Below are positions 36,001 through 47,500 of a stretch of DNA of 64,000 nucleotides, in pieces. The stretch lies in assembly GCA_037893225.1 (NCBI GenBank), contig JAZGUH010000120.1, positions 682,001 through 746,000 on the forward strand. Reading direction: 5' to 3'. The DNA comes from Hippasteria phrygiana. Taxonomy: Eukaryota; Echinodermata; Asteroidea; Valvatida; Goniasteridae. The position numbers were made by a program, and so were the translations under genes. The notes under the pieces were generated by a model that worked only from the letters and a program-made list of their open reading frames with translations, made no database searches and was not told the origin of the DNA. The number at the start of each line of letters is the position of its first letter. Positions within the stretch are counted from its first letter, which is position 1.

Positions 36001-36709
36001 ATGCAGAAAAATTAGATCGAAAAACCTACTCGCTTATCTCGGCCACCATTCGGCTGAACTTGGGTCCGAGGAGCTGGATATTGGTCTGGATGTTGCTGAG
36101 AAGTCACTCTTTCCAACAGTATCAAGATTGGGCGCAAATTCGTTCAACATCGGGTCGAAAAACGGCGTCATTTGGGACCCAAGTTGAGTGGTGGGGGTCT
36201 CGGCTAGTCCCATTGTATAGCATGTGCAGTTATGCGGGAATGCAGAAAAATTAGATCGAAAAACCTACTCGCTTATCTCGGCCACCATTCGGCTGAACTT
36301 GGGTCTAAGGAGCTTGATATTGGTCTGGATGTTGCTGAGAAGTCACTCTTTCCAACAGTATCAAGATTGAGCGCAATTTCGTTCAACATCGGGTCGAAAA
36401 ACGGCGTCATTTGGGGCCCAAGTTGCGTGGTGGGGGTGTCGGCTAGTCCCTTTGTATAGCATGTGCAGTTATGCGGGAATGTAGAAAGATTACTTCGAAA
36501 AACCTACTCGCTTATCTCGGCCACTATTCGGCTGAACTTGGGTCTGAGGAGCTGGATATTGATCTGGATGTTGCTGAGAAGTCACTCTTTCCAACAGTAT
36601 CAAGATTGTGTGCAATTTCGTTCAACATCGGGTGGAAAAACGGCGTCATTTGGGGCCCAAGTTGCGTGGTGGGGGTGTCGGCTAGTCCCATTGTATAGCA
36701 TGTGCAGTT
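29295..36709 (+). repeat. 11-mer/10-mer HOR, three copies (2,631 and 2,392 bp)
   Basis: Copy 1 is 29295-31925 (11 monomers), copy 2 is 31926-34317 and copy 3 is 34318-36709 (10 monomers each). All share a striking set of private marks in order: AACGTCGTCATTTGG with GGGGCCAAAGTTGCG (30252, 32883, 35275), AACATTGGGTCG with TTTGCGGGCCC (30491, 33122, 35514), CCAACATTCGGC with GTTGCGGAGAAG (30731, 33362, 35754), TTTGGGACCCAAGTTGAG (30970, 33601, 35993), TAGTCCCTTTGTATAGC (31209, 33840, 36232) and ATTGATCTGG (31448, 34079, 36471). Monomer 34318 fuses the 31687-like start with the 31926-like end, which explains the shorter period. The copies look nearly identical by eye. Confidence 0.93.
34318..34557 (+). 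repeat. Hybrid monomer at copy 2/copy 3 junction
   Basis: It begins like 31687 (GAAAAATTAGATCG) and continues with CCACTATTCGGC. It ends like 31926, with GGAGCTTGATATTGG, GATTGTGTGC, the extra G before GGGCCC and GGTGTCTGCTAG. The AACTTGGG between the two parts differs from the AACGTGGG of 31926, so a third donor or a nearby substitution is possible. Its length of 240 bp follows the right-hand parent. Confidence 0.75.
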
Positions 36710-37187
36710 ATGCGGGAATGCAGAAAAATTAGATCGAAAAACCTACTCGCTTATCTCGGCCACCATTCGGCTGAACTTGGGTCCGAGGAGCTGGATATTG
36801 GTCTGGATGTTGCTGAGAAGTCACTCTTTCCAACAGTATCAAGATTGGGCGCAAATTCGTTCAACATCGGGTCGAAAAACGGCGTCATTTGGGACCCAAG
36901 TTGAGTGGTGGGGGTCTCGGCTAGTCCCATTGTATAGCATGTGCAGTTATGCGGGAATGCAGAAAAATTAGATCGAAAAACCTACTCGCTTATCTCGGCC
37001 ACCATTCGGCTGAACTTGGGTCTAAGGAGCTTGATATTGGTCTGGATGTTGCTGAGAAGTCACTCTTTCCAACAGTATCAAGATTGAGCGCAATTTCGTT
37101 CAACATCGGGTCGAAAAACGGCGTCATTTGGGGCCCAAGTTGCGTGGTGGGGGTGTCGGCTAGTCCCATTGTATAGCATGTGCAGTT
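36710..37187 (+). repeat. Two linking monomers
   Basis: Monomer 36710 matches 35993 (GGGTCCGAGG, GCGCAAATTCG, GGGACCCAAGTTGAG). Monomer 36949 matches 36232 except that it has CCCATTGTATAG instead of CCCTTTG. Together they are a 717-bp-shifted copy of the preceding pair, and they connect the 10-mer domain to the 6-mer domain. Confidence 0.8.
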
Positions 37188-40057
37188 GTGCGGGAATGCA
37201 GACAAATTCGTTCGACAAACCTACTCGTTTATCTCGGCCACCATTCGGCTGAACTTGGGTCTGAGGAGCTGGATATTGGTATGGATGTTGCTGAGAAGTC
37301 ACTCTTTCCAACAGTATCAAGATTGGGCGCAATTTCGTTCAACATCGGGTCGAAAAACGGCGTCATTTGGGGCCCAAGGTGCGTGGTGGGGGTCTCGGCT
37401 AGTCCCATTGTATAGCATGTGAAGTTATGCGGGAATGCAGAAAAATTAGTTCCAAAAACCTACTCGCTTATCTCGGCCACCATTCGGCTGAACTTGGGTC
37501 TGAGGAGCTGAATATTGGTCTGGATGTTGCTGAGAAGTCACTCTTTCCAACAGTATCAAGATTGTGTGCAATTTCGTTCAACATCGGGTCGAAAAACGTC
37601 GTCATTTGGGGCCAAAGTTGCGTGGTGGGGGTGTCGGCTAGACCCATTGTATAGCATGTGCAGTTGTGCGGGAATGCAGAAAGATTACTTCGAAAAATCT
37701 ACTCGCTTATCTCGGCCACTATTCGGCTGAACGTGGGTCTGAGGAGCTGGATATTGGTCTGGATGTTGCTGAGAAGTCACTCTTTCCAACAGTATCAAGA
37801 TTGTGCGCAATTTCGTTCAACATTGGGTCGAAAAACGGCGTCATTTGGGGGCCCAAGTTGCGTGGTGGGGGTGTCGGCTAGTCCAATTGTATAGCATGTG
37901 CAGTTATGCGGGAATGCAGAAAAATTAGATCGAAAAACCTACTCGCTTATCTCGGCCAACATTCGGCTGAACTTGGGTCTGAGGAGCTTGATATTGGTCT
38001 GGATGTTGCTGAGAAGTCACTCTTTCCAACAGTATCAAGATTGGGCGCAAATTCGTTCAACATCGGGTCGAAAAACGGCGTCATTTGGGACCCAAGTTGA
38101 GTGGTGGGGGTCTCGGCTAGTCCCATTGTATAGCATGTGCAGTTATGCGGGAATGCAGAAAAATTAGATCGAAAAACCTACTCGCTTATCTCGGCCACTA
38201 TTCGGCTGAACTTGGGTCTAAGGAGCTTGATATTGGTCTGGATGTTGCTGAGAAGTCACTCTTTCCAACAGTATCAAGATTGAGCGCAATTTCGTTCAAC
38301 ATCGGGTCGAAAAACGGCGTCATTTGGGGCCCAAGTTGCGTGGTGGGGGTGTCGGCTAGTCCCATTGTATAGCATGTGCAGTTATGCGGGAATGTAGAAA
38401 GATTACTTCGAAAAACCTACTTGCTTATCTCGGCCACTATTCGGCTGAACTTGGGTCTGAGGAGCTGGATATTAATCTGGATGTTGCTGAGAAGTCACTC
38501 TTTCCAACAGTATCAAGATTGGGCGCAAATTCGTTCAACATCGGGTCGAAAAACGGCGTCATTTGGGACCCAAGTTGAGTGGTGGGGGTCTCGGCTAGTC
38601 CCATTGTATAGCATGTGCAGTTGTGCGGGAATGCAGACAAATTCGTTCGACAAACCTACTCGTTTATCTCGGCCACCATTCGGCTGAACTTGGGTCTGAG
38701 GAGCTGGATATTGGTATGGATGTTGCTGAGAAGTCACTCTTTCCAACAGTATCAAGATTGGGCGCAATTTCGTTCAACATCGGGTCGAAAAACGGCGTCA
38801 TTTGGGGCCCAAGGTGCGTGGTGGGGGTCTCGGCTAGTCCCATTGTATAGCATGTGAAGTTATGCGGGAATGCAGAAAAATTAGTTCCAAAAACCTACTC
38901 GCTTATCTCGGCCACCATTCGGCTGAACTTGGGTCTGAGGAGCTGAATATTGGTCTGGATGTTGCTGAGAAGTCACTCTTTCCAACAGTATCAAGATTGT
39001 GTGCAATTTCGTTCAACATCGGGTCGAAAAACGTCGTCATTTGGGGCCAAAGTTGCGTGGTGGGGGTGTCGGCTAGACCCATTGTATAGCATGTGCAGTT
39101 GTGCGGGAATGCAGAAAGATTACTTCGAAAAATCTACTCGCTTATCTCGGCCACTATTCGGCTGAACGTGGGTCTGAGGAGCTGGATATTGGTCTGGATG
39201 TTGCTGAGAAGTCACTCTTTCCAACAGTATCAAGATTGTGCGCAATTTCGTTCAACATTGGGTCGAAAAACGGCGTCATTTGGGGGCCCAAGTTGCGTGG
39301 TGGGGGTGTCGGCTAGTCCAATTGTATAGCATGTGCAGTTATGCGGGAATGCAGAAAAATTAGATCGAAAAACCTACTCGCTTATCTCGGCCAACATTCG
39401 GCTGAACTTGGGTCTGAGGAGCTTGATATTGGTCTGGATGTTGCTGAGAAGTCACTCTTTCCAACAGTATCAAGATTGGGCGCAAATTCGTTCAACATCG
39501 GGTCGAAAAACGGCGTCATTTGGGACCCAAGTTGAGTGGTGGGGGTCTCGGCTAGTCCCATTGTATAGCATGTGCAGTTATGCGGGAATGCAGAAAAATT
39601 AGATCGAAAAACCTACTCGCTTATCTCGGCCACTATTCGGCTGAACTTGGGTCTAAGGAGCTTGATATTGGTCTGGATGTTGCTGAGAAGTCACTCTTTC
39701 CAACAGTATCAAGATTGAGCGCAATTTCGTTCAACATCGGGTCGAAAAACGGCGTCATTTGGGGCCCAAGTTGCGTGGTGGGGGTGTCGGCTAGTCCCAT
39801 TGTATAGCATGTGCAGTTATGCGGGAATGTAGAAAGATTACTTCGAAAAACCTACTTGCTTATCTCGGCCACTATTCGGCTGAACTTGGGTCTGAGGAGC
39901 TGGATATTAATCTGGATGTTGCTGAGAAGTCACTCTTTCCAACAGTATCAAGATTGGGCGCAAATTCGTTCAACATCGGGTCGAAAAACGGCGTCATTTG
40001 GGACCCAAGTTGAGTGGTGGGGGTCTCGGCTAGTCCCATTGTATAGCATGTGCAGTT
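37188..40057 (+). repeat. 6-mer HOR, two copies (1,435 bp)
   Basis: Monomers 37188, 37427, 37666, 37906, 38145 and 38384 recur at 38623, 38862, 39101, 39341, 39580 and 39819. All six pairs read as the same type, with shared marks AACGTCGTCATTTGG, AACATTGGGTCG, CCAACATTCGGC and ATATTAATCTGG joined to GCGCAAATTCG. Monomer 37906 is itself a hybrid: a 35754-like left part (CCAACATTCGG, GGAGCTTG) with a 35993-like right part (CAAATTCG, GGGACCC). The unit is thus a shortened form of the preceding 10-mer. It has the same length as the 17812 6-mer but a different composition. Confidence 0.9.
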
Positions 40058-42208
40058 ATGCGGGAATGCAGAAAAATTAGATCGAAAAACCTACTCGCTT
40101 ATCTCGGCCACTATTCGGCTGAACGTGGGTCTGAGGAGCTGGATATTGGTCTGGATGTTGCTGAGAAGTCACTCTTTCCAACAGTATCAAGATTGGGCGC
40201 AATTTCGTTCAACATCGGGTCGAAAAACGGCGTCATTTGGGGCACAAGGTGCGTGGTGGGGGTCTCGGCTAGTCCCATTGTATAGCATGTGAAGTTATGC
40301 GGGAATGCAGAAAAATTAGTTCAAAAAACCTACTCGCTTATCTCGGCCACCATTCGGCTGAACTTGGGTCTGAGGAGCTGAATATTGGTCTGGATGTTGC
40401 TGAGAAGTCACTCTTTCCAACAGTATCAAGATTGGGCGCAAATTCGTTCAACATCGGGTCGAAAAACGGCGTCATTTGGGACCCAAGTTGAGTGGTGGGG
40501 GTCTCGGCTAGTCCCATTGTATAGCATGTGCAGTTATGCGGGAATGCAGAAAAATTAGATCGAAAAACCTACTCGCTTATCTCGGCCACCATTCGGCTGA
40601 ACTTGGGTCTAAGGAGCTTGATATTGGTCTGGATGTTGCTGAGAAGTCACTCTTTCCAACAGTATCAAGATTGAGCGCAATTTCGTTCAACATCGGGTCG
40701 AAAAACGGCGTCATTTGGGGCCCAAGTTGCGTGGTGGGGGTGTCGGCTAGTCCCATTGTATAGCATGTGCAGTTATGCGGGAATGTAGAAAGATTACTTC
40801 GAAAAACCTACTCGCTTATCTCGGCCACTATTCGGCTGAACTTGGGTCTGAGGAGCTGGATATTAATCTGGATGTTGCTGAGAAGTCACTCTTTCCAACA
40901 GTATCAAGATTGTGTGCAATTTCGTTCAACATCGGGTGGAAAAACGGCGTCATTTGGGGCCCAAGTTGCGTGGTGGGGGTGTCGGCTAGTCCCATTGTAT
41001 AGCATGTGCAGTTATGCGGGAATGCAGAAAAATTAGATCGAAAAACCTACTCGCTTATCTCGGCCACCATTCGGCTGAACTTGGGTCCGAGGAGCTGGAT
41101 ATTGGTCTGGATGTTGCTGAGAAGTCACTCTTTCCAACAGTATCAAGATTGGGCGCAAATTCGTTCAACATCGGGTCGAAAAACGGCGTCATTTGGGGCA
41201 CAAGGTGCGTGGTGGGGGTCTCGGCTAGTCCCATTGTATAGCATGTGAAGTTATGCGGGAATGCAGAAAAATTAGTTCAAAAAACCTACTCGCTTATCTC
41301 GGCCACCATTCGGCTGAACTTGGGTCTGAGGAGCTGAATATTGGTCTGGATGTTGCTGAGAAGTCACTCTTTCCAACAGTATCAAGATTGGGCGCAAATT
41401 CGTTCAACATCGGGTCGAAAAACGGCGTCATTTGGGACCCAAGTTGAGTGGTGGGGGTCTCGGCTAGTCCCATTGTATAGCATGTGCAGTTATGCGGGAA
41501 TGCAGAAAAATTAGATCGAAAAACCTACTCGCTTATCTCGGCCACCATTCGGCTGAACTTGGGTCTAAGGAGCTTGATATTGGTCTGGATGTTGCTGAGA
41601 AGTCACTCTTTCCAACAGTATCAAGATTGAGCGCAATTTCGTTCAACATCGGGTCGAAAAACGGCGTCATTTGGGGCCCAAGTTGCGTGGTGGGGGTGTC
41701 GGCTAGTCCCATTGTATAGCATGTGCAGTTATGCGGGAATGTAGAAAGATTACTTCGAAAAACCTACTCGCTTATCTCGGCCACTATTCGGCTGAACTTG
41801 GGTCTGAGGAGCTGGATATTAATCTGGATGTTGCTGAGAAGTCACTCTTTCCAACAGTATCAAGATTGTGTGCAATTTCGTTCAACATCGGGTGGAAAAA
41901 CGGCGTCATTTGGGGCCCAAGTTGCGTGGTGGGGGTGTCGGCTAGTCCCATTGTATAGCATGTGCAGTTATGCGGGAATGCAGAAAAATTAGATCGAAAA
42001 ACCTACTCGCTTATCTCGGCCACCATTCGGCTGAACTTGGGTCCGAGGAGCTGGATATTGGTCTGGATGTTGCTGAGAAGTCACTCTTTCCAACAGTATC
42101 AAGATTGGGCGCAAATTCGTTCAACATCGGGTCGAAAAACGGCGTCATTTGGGACCCAAGTTGAGTGGTGGGGGTCTCGGCTAGTCCCATTGTATAGCAT
42201 GTGCAGTT
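40058..42208 (+). repeat. 4-mer duplication (956 bp)
   Basis: Monomers start at 40058, 40297, 40536, 40775, 41014, 41253, 41492, 41731 and 41970. The run 40297, 40536, 40775 recurs at 41253, 41492, 41731, offset 956 bp. The ends of 40058 and 41014 share the rare TTTGGGGCACAAGGTGCG, which destroys the GGGCCC site. The duplicated unit therefore begins within 40058 and ends within 41014. Monomer 41970 ends instead with GGGACCC, like 36710. Confidence 0.87.
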
Positions 42209-44598
42209 ATGCGGGAATGCAGAAAAATTAGATCGAAAAACCTACTCGCTTATCTCGGCCACCATTCGGCAGAACTTGGGTCTAAGGAGCTTGATATTGG
42301 TCTGGATGTTGCTGAGAAGTCACTCTTTCCAACAGTATCAAGATTGAGCGCAATTTCGTTCAACATCGGGTCGAAAAACGGCGTCATTTGGGGCCCAAGT
42401 TGCGTGGTGGGGGTGTCGGCTAGTCCCATTGTATAGCATGTGCAGTTATGCGGGAATGTAGAAAGATTACTTCGAAAAACCTACTCGCTTATCTCGGCCA
42501 CTATTCGGCTGAACTTGCGTCTGAGGAGCTGGATATTAATCTGGATGTTGCTGAGAAGTCACTCTTTCCAACAGTATCAATATTGTGCGCACTTTCGTTC
42601 AACATCGGGTCGAAAAACGGCGTCATTTGGGGCCCAAGTTGCGTCGTGGGGGTGTCGGCTAGTCCCATTGTATAGCATGTGCAGTTATGCGGGAATGCAG
42701 AAAAATTAGTTCAAAAAACCTACTCGCTTATCTCGGCCACCATTCGGCTGAACTTGGGTCTGAGGAGCTGAATATTGGTCTGGATGTTGCTGAGAAGTCA
42801 CTCTTTCCAACAGTATCAAGATTGTGTGCAATTTCGTTCAACATCGGGTCGAAAAACGGCGTCATTTGGGGCCCAAGTTGCGTGGTGGGGGTGTCGGCTA
42901 GTCCCATTGTATAGCATGTGCAGTTGTGCGGGAATGCAGACAAATTCGTTCGAAAAACCTACTCGTTTATCTCGGCCACCATTCGGCTGAACTTGGGTCT
43001 GAGGAGCTGGATATTGGTATGGATGTTGCTGAGAAGTCACTCTTTCCAACAGTATCAAGATTGGGCGCAATTTCGTTCAACATCGGGTCGAAAAACGGCG
43101 TCATTTGGGGCCCAAGGTGCGTGGTGGGGGTCTCGGCTAGTCCCATTGTATAGCATGTGAAGTTATGCGGGAATGCAGAACAATTCGTTCCAAAAACCTA
43201 CTCGCTTATCTCGGCCACCATTCGGCTGAACTTGGGTCCGAGGAGCTGGATATTGGTCTGGATGTTGCTGAGAAGTCACTCTTTCCAACAGTATCAAGAT
43301 TGGGCGCAAATTCGTTCAACATCGGGTCGAAAAACGGCGTCATTTGGGACCCAAGTTGAGTGGTGGGGGTCTCGGCTAGTCCCATTGTATAGCACGTGCA
43401 GTTATGCGGGAATGCAGAAAAATTAGATCGAAAAACCTACTCGCTTATCTCGGCCACCATTCGGCAGAACTTGGGTCTAAGGAGCTTGATATTGGTCTGG
43501 ATGTTGCTGAGAAGTCACTCTTTCCAACAGTATCAAGATTGAGCGCAATTTCGTTCAACATCGGGTCGAAAAACGGCGTCATTTGGGGCCCAAGTTGCGT
43601 GGTGGGGGTGTCGGCTAGTCCCATTGTATAGCATGTGCAGTTATGCGGGAATGTAGAAAGATTACTTCGAAAAACCTACTCGCTTATCTCGGCCACTATT
43701 CGGCTGAACTTGCGTCTGAGGAGCTGGATATTAATCTGGATGTTGCTGAGAAGTCACTCTTTCCAACAGTATCAATATTGTGCGCACTTTCGTTCAACAT
43801 CGGGTCGAAAAACGGCGTCATTTGGGGCCCAAGTTGCGTCGTGGGGGTGTCGGCTAGTCCCATTGTATAGCATGTGCAGTTATGCGGGAATGCAGAAAAA
43901 TTAGTTCAAAAAACCTACTCGCTTATCTCGGCCACCATTCGGCTGAACTTGGGTCTGAGGAGCTGAATATTGGTCTGGATGTTGCTGAGAAGTCACTCTT
44001 TCCAACAGCATCAAGATTGTGTGCAATTTCGTTCAACATCGGGTCGAAAAACGGCGTCATTTGGGGCCCAAGTTGCGTGGTGGGGGTGTCGGCTAGTCCC
44101 ATTGTATAGCATGTGCAGTTGTGCGGGAATGCAGACAAATTCGTTCGAAAAACCTACTCGTTTATCTCGGCCACCATTCGGCTGAACTTGGGTCTGAGGA
44201 GCTGGATATTGGTATGGATGTTGCTGAGAAGTCACTCTTTCCAACAGTATCAAGATTGGGCGCAATTTCGTTCAACATCGGGTCGAAAAACGGCGTCATT
44301 TGGGGCCCAAGGTGCGTGGTGGGGGTCTCGGCTAGTCCCATTGTATAGCATGTGAAGTTATGCGGGAATGCAGAACAATTCGTTCCAAAAACCTACTCGG
44401 TTATCTCGGCCACCATTCGGCTGAACTTGGGTCCGAGGAGCTGGATATTGGTCTGGATGTTGCTGAGAAGTCACTCTTTCCAACAGTATCAAGATTGGGC
44501 GCAAATTCGTTCAACATCGGGTCGAAAAACGGCGTCATTTGGGGCCCAAGTTGAGTGGTGGGGGTGTCGGCTAGTCCAATTGTATAGCATGTGCAGTT
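42209..44598 (+). repeat. 5-mer duplication, two copies (1,195 bp)
   Basis: Copies are 42209-43403 and 43404-44598. Shared private marks are CATTCGGCAGAACTTGGG (first monomer); AACTTGCGTCTGAGG, CAATATTGTGCGCACTTTCG and GTTGCGTCGTGGGGG (second monomer, 42448 and 43643); and GAACAATTCGTTCC (fifth monomer). The copies diverge in the last monomer: 43165 ends with GGGACCC, 44360 with GGGGCCC followed by TAGTCCAATTG. A CACGTG variant occurs at 43393. Confidence 0.9.
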
Positions 44599-47500
44599 AT
44601 GGGGGAATGCAGAAAAATTAGTTCGAAAAACCTACTCGCTTATCTCGGCCACCATTCGGCTGAACTTGGGTCTGAGGAGCTGGATATTGGTCTGGATGTT
44701 GCTGAGAAGTCACTCTTTCCAACAATATCAAGATTGGGCGCAAATTCGTTCAACATCGGGTCGAAAAACGGCGTCATTTGGGGCCCAAGTTGCGTGGTGG
44801 GGGTGTCGGCTAGTCCCATTGTATAGCATGTGCAGTTATGCGGGAATGTAGACAGATTACTTCGAAAAACCTACTCGCTTATCTCGGCCACTATTCGGCT
44901 GAACTTGGGTCTGAGGAGCTGGATATTAATCTGGATGTTGCTGAGAAGTCACTCTTTCCAACAGTATCAAGATTGTGTGCAATTTCGTTCAACATCGGGT
45001 CGAAAAACGGCGTCATTTGGGGCCCAAGTTGCGTGGTGGGGGTGTCGGCTAGTCCCATTGTATAGCATGTGCAGTTGTGCGGGAATGCAGAAAGATTACT
45101 TCGAAAAACCTACTTGCTTATCTCGGCCACTATTCGGCTGAACGTGGGTCTGAGGAGCTGGATATTGGTCTGGATGTTGCTGAGAAGTCACTCTTTCCAA
45201 CAGTATCAAGATTGTGTGCAATTTCGTTCAACATCGGGTCGAAAAACGGCGTCATTTGGGGGCCCAAGTTGCGTGGTTGGGGGTGTCGGCTAGTCCCATT
45301 GTATAGCATGTGCAGTTATGCGGGAATGCAGACAAATTCGTTCGACAAACCTACTCGTTTATCTCGGCCACCATTCGGCTGAACTTGGGTCTGAGGAGCT
45401 GGATATTGGTATGGATGTTGCTGAGAAGTCACTCTTTCCAACAGTATCAAGATTGGGCGCAATTTCGTTCAACATCGGGTGGAAAAAACGGCGTCATTTG
45501 GGGCCCAAGTTGCGTGGTGGGGGTGTCGGCTAGTCCCATTGTATAGCATGTGAAGTTATGCGGGAATGCAGACAAATTAGTTCAAAAAACCTACTCGCTT
45601 ATCTCGGCCACCATTCGGCTGAACTTGGGTCTGAGGAGCTGAATATTGGTCTGGATGTTGCTGAGAAGTCACTCTTTCCAACAGTATCAAGATTGTGTGC
45701 AATTTCGTTCAACATCGGGTCGAAAAACGGCGTCATTTGGGGCCCAAGTTGCGTGGTGGGGGTGTCGGCTAGTCCCATTGTATAGCATGTGCAGTTGTGC
45801 GGGAATGCAGAAAGATTACTTCGAAAAACCTACTTGCTTATCTCGGCCACTATTCGGCTGAACGTGGGTCTGAGGAGCTGGATATTGGTCTGGATGTTGC
45901 TGAGAAGTCACTCTTTCCAACAGTATCAAGATTGTGTGCAATTTCGTTCAACATCGGGTCGAAAAACGGCGTCATTTGGGGGCCCAAGTTGCGTGGTGGG
46001 GGTGTCGGCTAGTCCCATTGTATAGCATGTGCAGTTATGCGGGAATGCAGACAAATTCGTTCGACAAACCTACTCGTTTATCTCGGCCACCATTCGGCTG
46101 AACTTGGGTCTGAGGAGCTGGATATTGGTATGGATGTTGCTGAGAAGTCACTCTTTCCAACAGTATCAAGATTGTGCGCAATTTCGTTCAACATCGGGTC
46201 GAAAAACGGCGTCATTTGGGGCCCAAGTTGCGTGGTGGGGGTGTCGGCTAGTCCCATTGTATAGCATGTGAAGTTATGCGGGAATGCAGAAAAATTAGTT
46301 CAAAAAACCTACTCGCTTATCTCGGCCACCATTCGGCTGAACTTGGGTCTGAGGAGCTGAATATTGGTCTGGATGTTGCTGAGAAGTCACTCTTTCCAAC
46401 AGTATCAAGATTGTGTGCAATTTCGTTCAACATCGGGTCGAAAAACGGCGTCATTTGGGGCCCAAGTTGCGTGGTGGGGGTGTCGGCTAGTCCCATTGTA
46501 TAGCATGTGCAGTTGTGCGGGAATGCAGACAAATTCGTTCGACAAACCTACTCGTTTATCTCGGCCACCATTCGGCTGAACTTGGGTCTGAGGAGCTGGA
46601 TATTGGTATGGATGTTGCTGAGAAGTCACTCTTTCCAACAGTATCAAGATTGGGCGCAATTTCGTTCAACATCGGGTTGAAAAACGGCGTCATTTGGGGC
46701 CCAAGGTGCGTGGTGGGGGTCTCGGCTAGTCCCATTGTATAGCATGTGAAGTTATGCGGGAATGCAGAACAATTAGTTCCAAAAACCTACTCGCTTATCT
46801 CGGCCACCATTCGGCTGAACTTGGGTCTGAGGAGCTGAATATTGGTCTGGATGTTGCTGAGAAGTCACTCTTTCCAACAGTATCAAGATTGTGTGCAATT
46901 TCGTTCAACATCGGGTCGAAAAATGTCGTCATTTGGGGCCAAAGTTGCGTGGTGGGGGTGTCGGCTAGACCCATTGTATAGCATGTGCAGTTGTGCGGGA
47001 ATGCAGAAAGATTACTTCGAAAAATCTACTCGCTTATCTCGGCCACTATTCGGCTGAACGTGGGTCTGAGGAGCTGGATATTGGTCTGGATGTTGCTGAG
47101 AAGTCACTCTTTCCAACAGTATCAAGATTGGGCGCAATTTCGTTCAACATTGGGTCGAAAAACGGCGTCATTTGGGGGCCCAAGTTGCGTGGTGGGGGTG
47201 TCGGCTAGTCCAATTGTATAGCATGTGCAGTTATGCGGGAATGCAGAAAAATTCGTTCGAAAAACCTACTCGCTTATCTCGGCCAACATTCGGCTGAACG
47301 TGGGTCTGAGGAGCTTGATATTGGTCTGGATGTTGCGGAGAAGTCACTCTTTCCAACAGTATCAAGATTGGGCGCAATTTCCTTCAACATCGGGTCGAAA
47401 AACGGCGTCATTTGGGGCCCAAGTTGCGTGGTGGGGGTCTCGGCTAGTCCCATTGTATAGCATGTGCAGTTATGCGGGAATGCAGAAAAATTAGATCGAA

